7,806 bases of DNA from Halieaceae bacterium UBA3479 (lineage in GTDB: Bacteria; Pseudomonadota; Gammaproteobacteria; Pseudomonadales; Halieaceae): positions 3,692-11,497 of the forward strand of contig DFQW01000112.1 in the NCBI GenBank assembly GCA_002377985.1, read 5' to 3'. Within the stretch, counting starts at the first letter, position 1, and the number at the start of each line of letters is the position of its first letter. Below the pieces are notes generated by a model. It did not search any database, was not told the origin of the DNA, and was given only the letters and a program-made list of their open reading frames with translations. Shown here in pieces: positions 6,106-7,806 of this stretch. Both the position numbers and the translations under genes were made by a program.

Positions 6106-6114
6106 ATGTGCGGT

Positions 6115-7455
6115 ATGGCAGGCGAGCAGCGAGAACCGGGTCAGCTCCGTTTGGCGCCAGAATCGTTTTTGGCCCCTGACCTTGTAAATGATATCCATCG
6201 CAATGGTGTCGATGACTCTCGTCGAAAGTTATTGCGGGGCGCTTTTGCCGCTGCTTCCGCCGCGCTGGTCGCACCAAGCCTCCGCGCTGCAGACGACCCC
6301 GATATCGTCAGCGTTCCCGAGTGGAGTCGCTCGCTGGGCAAGCCCGTGGCTGCAAATCCCTACGGTCTGCCATCGCCTTACGAATCCAATATTGTGCGCC
6401 GACAAAGCCCGGGCTTGACCCAAACGGATCAGGCGAGTGTTGCGTTCACCCCCCTGCAAAATCTGTTCGGCATGATTACGCCAAGTGGTCTGCATTTCGA
6501 GCGACATCATCAAGGTTGGGTCGACATTGATCCTCGCCGACATCGGCTGATGATTAACGGTCTTGTTGAGACACCGCTGGTGTTCACCATGGAAGATCTG
6601 TTGCGTTTGCCCAGCGTATCGCGCATTCACTTTTTGGAGTGCGGTGCGAATACAGCATTGGAGTGGGGCAATGTGGCTGTGCCAACGGTGCAATACAGCC
6701 ACGGTATGCTATCGGCATCGGAATTTACGGGCGTGCCGGTCTCGCTACTGTTGGAGCGCGCCGGTTACGATCGCAAGCGCGCACGCTACCTGTTAGCCGA
6801 GGGTGCCGATGGCTCTAGCATGACCCGGACGATTAATCTCGAGAACGCCCTCGACGACGCCATGGTGGCCTATGGCCAGAATGGTGAAATGCTTCGCCCC
6901 GAAAATGGTTATCCCTTGCGACTGGTGGTACCGGGGGTGCAGGGTGTTTCCTGGGTCAAATGGTTGCGCCGGTTAGAGGTCGGGGACCAGCCCTGGGCGG
7001 CTAAGGACGAGGCTTCTCATTATGTGGATCTCATGCCTGACGGCACGCACCGCCAATATACGTCGATTCAGGAGGCCAAGTCGGTCATTACCGCACCGTC
7101 GGGCGGGCAAAAGTTGCTGAAACAAGGCTATTACTGCATTACCGGTCTGGCGTGGAGTGGGCGCGGTAGCGTGAGCAAAGTAGAAGTCTCGATTGACGGT
7201 GGGCGCAACTGGCTTGTTGCGCGCCTTGAAGGCCCTGTATTACCCAAGGCGCTGACACGCTTCAATTTTGACTGGACTTGGGGCGGCGAAGAGGCACTGT
7301 TACAAAGCCGGGTCACAGATACCTCGGGCTACACCCAGCCCACGCGCGCCCAGCTGGTGGCAGTACGCGGCACGCGATCGATCTACCACAACAATGCAAT
7401 CCAAACCTGGTGCGTCGGGGCAGATGGGGAGGTGCACAATGTTCAATTGGGCTAG
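6115..7455 (+). CDS. soxC: Sulfane dehydrogenase molybdenum subunit SoxC
   Basis: A 446-residue protein of the sulfite oxidase fold. With SoxD it forms the sulfur (sulfane) dehydrogenase that oxidises the SoxY-bound sulfane sulfur to sulfone level in the periplasm, giving the full electron yield from thiosulfate. A Tat signal is present: SRRKLLRG (residues 35-42) followed by an Ala-rich hydrophobic stretch ending LRAADD near 61, as expected for a cofactor-loaded protein. The molybdopterin domain includes GLHFERHHQGWVDIDPRRHR (125-144) and the Mo-ligating cysteine C176 in HFLECGANT. The C-terminal dimerisation domain carries SoxC-typical GLAWSGRG, VSIDGGRNW, TRFNFDWTW and QPTR, ending YHNNAIQTW. 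No heme domain is present, unlike animal sulfite oxidase. The ATG at 6115 is chosen from the ribosome binding site; an in-frame ATG at 6106 or TTG at 6064 is less likely. The stop overlaps soxD by 17 nt. The adjoining SoxD argues against a SorA-type sulfite dehydrogenase. Confidence 0.94.
   Translation: MAGEQREPGQLRLAPESFLAPDLVNDIHRNGVDDSRRKLLRGAFAAASAALVAPSLRAADDPDIVSVPEWSRSLGKPVAANPYGLPSPYESNIVRRQSPGLTQTDQASVAFTPLQNLFGMITPSGLHFERHHQGWVDIDPRRHRLMINGLVETPLVFTMEDLLRLPSVSRIHFLECGANTALEWGNVAVPTVQYSHGMLSASEFTGVPVSLLLERAGYDRKRARYLLAEGADGSSMTRTINLENALDDAMVAYGQNGEMLRPENGYPLRLVVPGVQGVSWVKWLRRLEVGDQPWAAKDEASHYVDLMPDGTHRQYTSIQEAKSVITAPSGGQKLLKQGYYCITGLAWSGRGSVSKVEVSIDGGRNWLVARLEGPVLPKALTRFNFDWTWGGEEALLQSRVTDTSGYTQPTRAQLVAVRGTRSIYHNNAIQTWCVGADGEVHNVQLG
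7426..7432 (+). promoter_or_regulatory. Ribosome binding site of soxD
   Basis: GGGGAGG lies 6 nt before the soxD ATG at 7439, within the last codons of soxC. It supports this start and coupled translation of the two subunits. Confidence 0.7.
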
Positions 7456-7806
7456 CACTTTCACAGCGGTGGCAACGGTCCTCAGTATTGCAACGGGTGC
7501 TGTCGCGTCGGAGTTGCCTGCTGGCATTGAGGCCATCGGCAGGCCCGCCACGGATAACGAATTAAGTGCCTGGGATATTGACGTTCGGCCGGATTTTCTC
7601 GGATTACCACCCGGCAGTGGCGATGTTTGGCAAGGGGAAGCGGTCTGGTTGGAGAAATGCGCCGCCTGCCACGGTGACTTTGGCGATTCCAATGAGGTGT
7701 TTGCGCCCATCGTGCTGGGAAATATCACGGAAGAAGACATAGAGACCGGACGGGTCGCCGCGCTTCAGGATCCCGCCGTCGCGCGCACGACGCTGATGAA
7801 AGTGGC
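7439..7806 (+). CDS. soxD: SoxD, c-type cytochrome subunit of sulfane dehydrogenase (3'-truncated)
   Basis: The first 122 codons of soxD; the reading frame is open to the window end. The product begins with a Sec signal peptide (hydrophobic stretch about 8-20, likely cleavage after AVA at 23). It continues with the SoxD-typical segment IGRPATDNELSAWDIDVRPD (33-52) and LPPGSGDVWQGEAVW (56-70). A heme c site, C74-A-A-C77-H78, follows, then GDFGDSNEVFAPIVLGNITE. SoxD takes electrons from the SoxC molybdenum site and passes them to periplasmic electron carriers. Full-length SoxD is usually much longer, often with a second heme domain, which would lie beyond 7806. The ATG at 7439 overlaps the end of soxC by 17 nt and has GGGGAGG 6 nt upstream. 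Confidence 0.9.
   Translation, partial: MFNWASTFTAVATVLSIATGAVASELPAGIEAIGRPATDNELSAWDIDVRPDFLGLPPGSGDVWQGEAVWLEKCAACHGDFGDSNEVFAPIVLGNITEEDIETGRVAALQDPAVARTTLMKV

Larger units (their letters stand above)
5773..6114. promoter_or_regulatory. Divergent intergenic region between the dsrE-like gene and soxC
   Basis: This 342-bp stretch has no convincing gene. Positions 5773-5990 are of ordinary composition and, apart from the dsrE ribosome binding site and a possible 22-codon ORF, I see nothing clear there. Positions 6012-6060 are markedly AT-rich and hold the likely promoter and operator block. On the plus strand TATCAT (6025-6030) matches a -10 box at 5 of 6 positions, and on the minus strand TATAAC (6026 to 6021) also matches at 5 of 6, but neither has a good -35 at the right distance. 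Transcription in both directions must presumably start within this region. Confidence 0.6.

Noticed and set aside
6064..6114. soxC starting at TTG 6064 or ATG 6106
   Set aside because: TTG 6064 lacks a ribosome binding site. The GGGGG run abuts ATG 6106 with no spacing but is well placed for ATG 6115.
6018..6179. A 53-codon plus-strand frame from ATG 6018 running into soxC in another frame
   Set aside because: It has no ribosome binding site, spans the palindromic operator block and overlaps the conserved soxC N-terminus; most likely chance.

Overview
This window is GC-rich proteobacterial DNA. Its content suggests an aerobic, probably marine, gammaproteobacterium that breaks down branched or isoprenoid carbon and also oxidises reduced sulfur. 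A Halieaceae-like (OM60/NOR5) origin is only a guess from gene content. No tRNA, rRNA, CRISPR array, transposase or other mobile element is visible.

Left half (1-4835, all plus strand): an acyl-CoA carboxylase catabolic operon. It holds a 5'-truncated carboxyltransferase (beta) subunit, an enoyl-CoA hydratase-family protein, the biotin-carrying alpha subunit, and a DinB/maleylpyruvate isomerase-like protein of the TIGR03084 type. The first three are tightly packed, with a 2-nt gap and then an ATGA overlap; the fourth follows after 58 nt. Carboxylase plus hydratase is the core of both leucine catabolism (liu: methylcrotonyl-CoA to HMG-CoA) and acyclic terpene catabolism (atu: geranyl-CoA to isohexenyl-hydroxyglutaryl-CoA). 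The small residues in the predicted acyl pocket of the beta subunit and the TIGR03084 neighbour favour an atu-like, larger-substrate enzyme. The gene order (beta, hydratase, alpha, with no dehydrogenase between them) looks more like liu. The substrate is therefore left open.

Convergent gap (4836-4876): short, with a perfect 8-bp-arm palindrome between the two gene blocks.

Right half (4877-7806): a sulfur-oxidation (Sox) locus. Two minus-strand genes encode exported proteins, a periplasmic DsrE-family protein with a single conserved Cys and a SoxS-like thioredoxin with a CGAC motif. They are transcribed divergently from soxC (Tat-exported molybdenum sulfane dehydrogenase subunit) and soxD (c-type cytochrome, cut off by the window end, overlapping soxC by 17 nt). 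SoxCD oxidises the sulfane sulfur carried on SoxYZ; soxXYZAB are not in the window. The DsrE-like and thioredoxin-like proteins are plausible persulfide-handling or thiol-maintenance partners in the same compartment. The 342-bp divergent region carries an AT-rich block with two adjacent inverted repeats, one of the form ATTC-N7-GAAT. This is a good candidate operator for an ArsR-family persulfide sensor (SoxR/SqrR/BigR type) controlling both directions.
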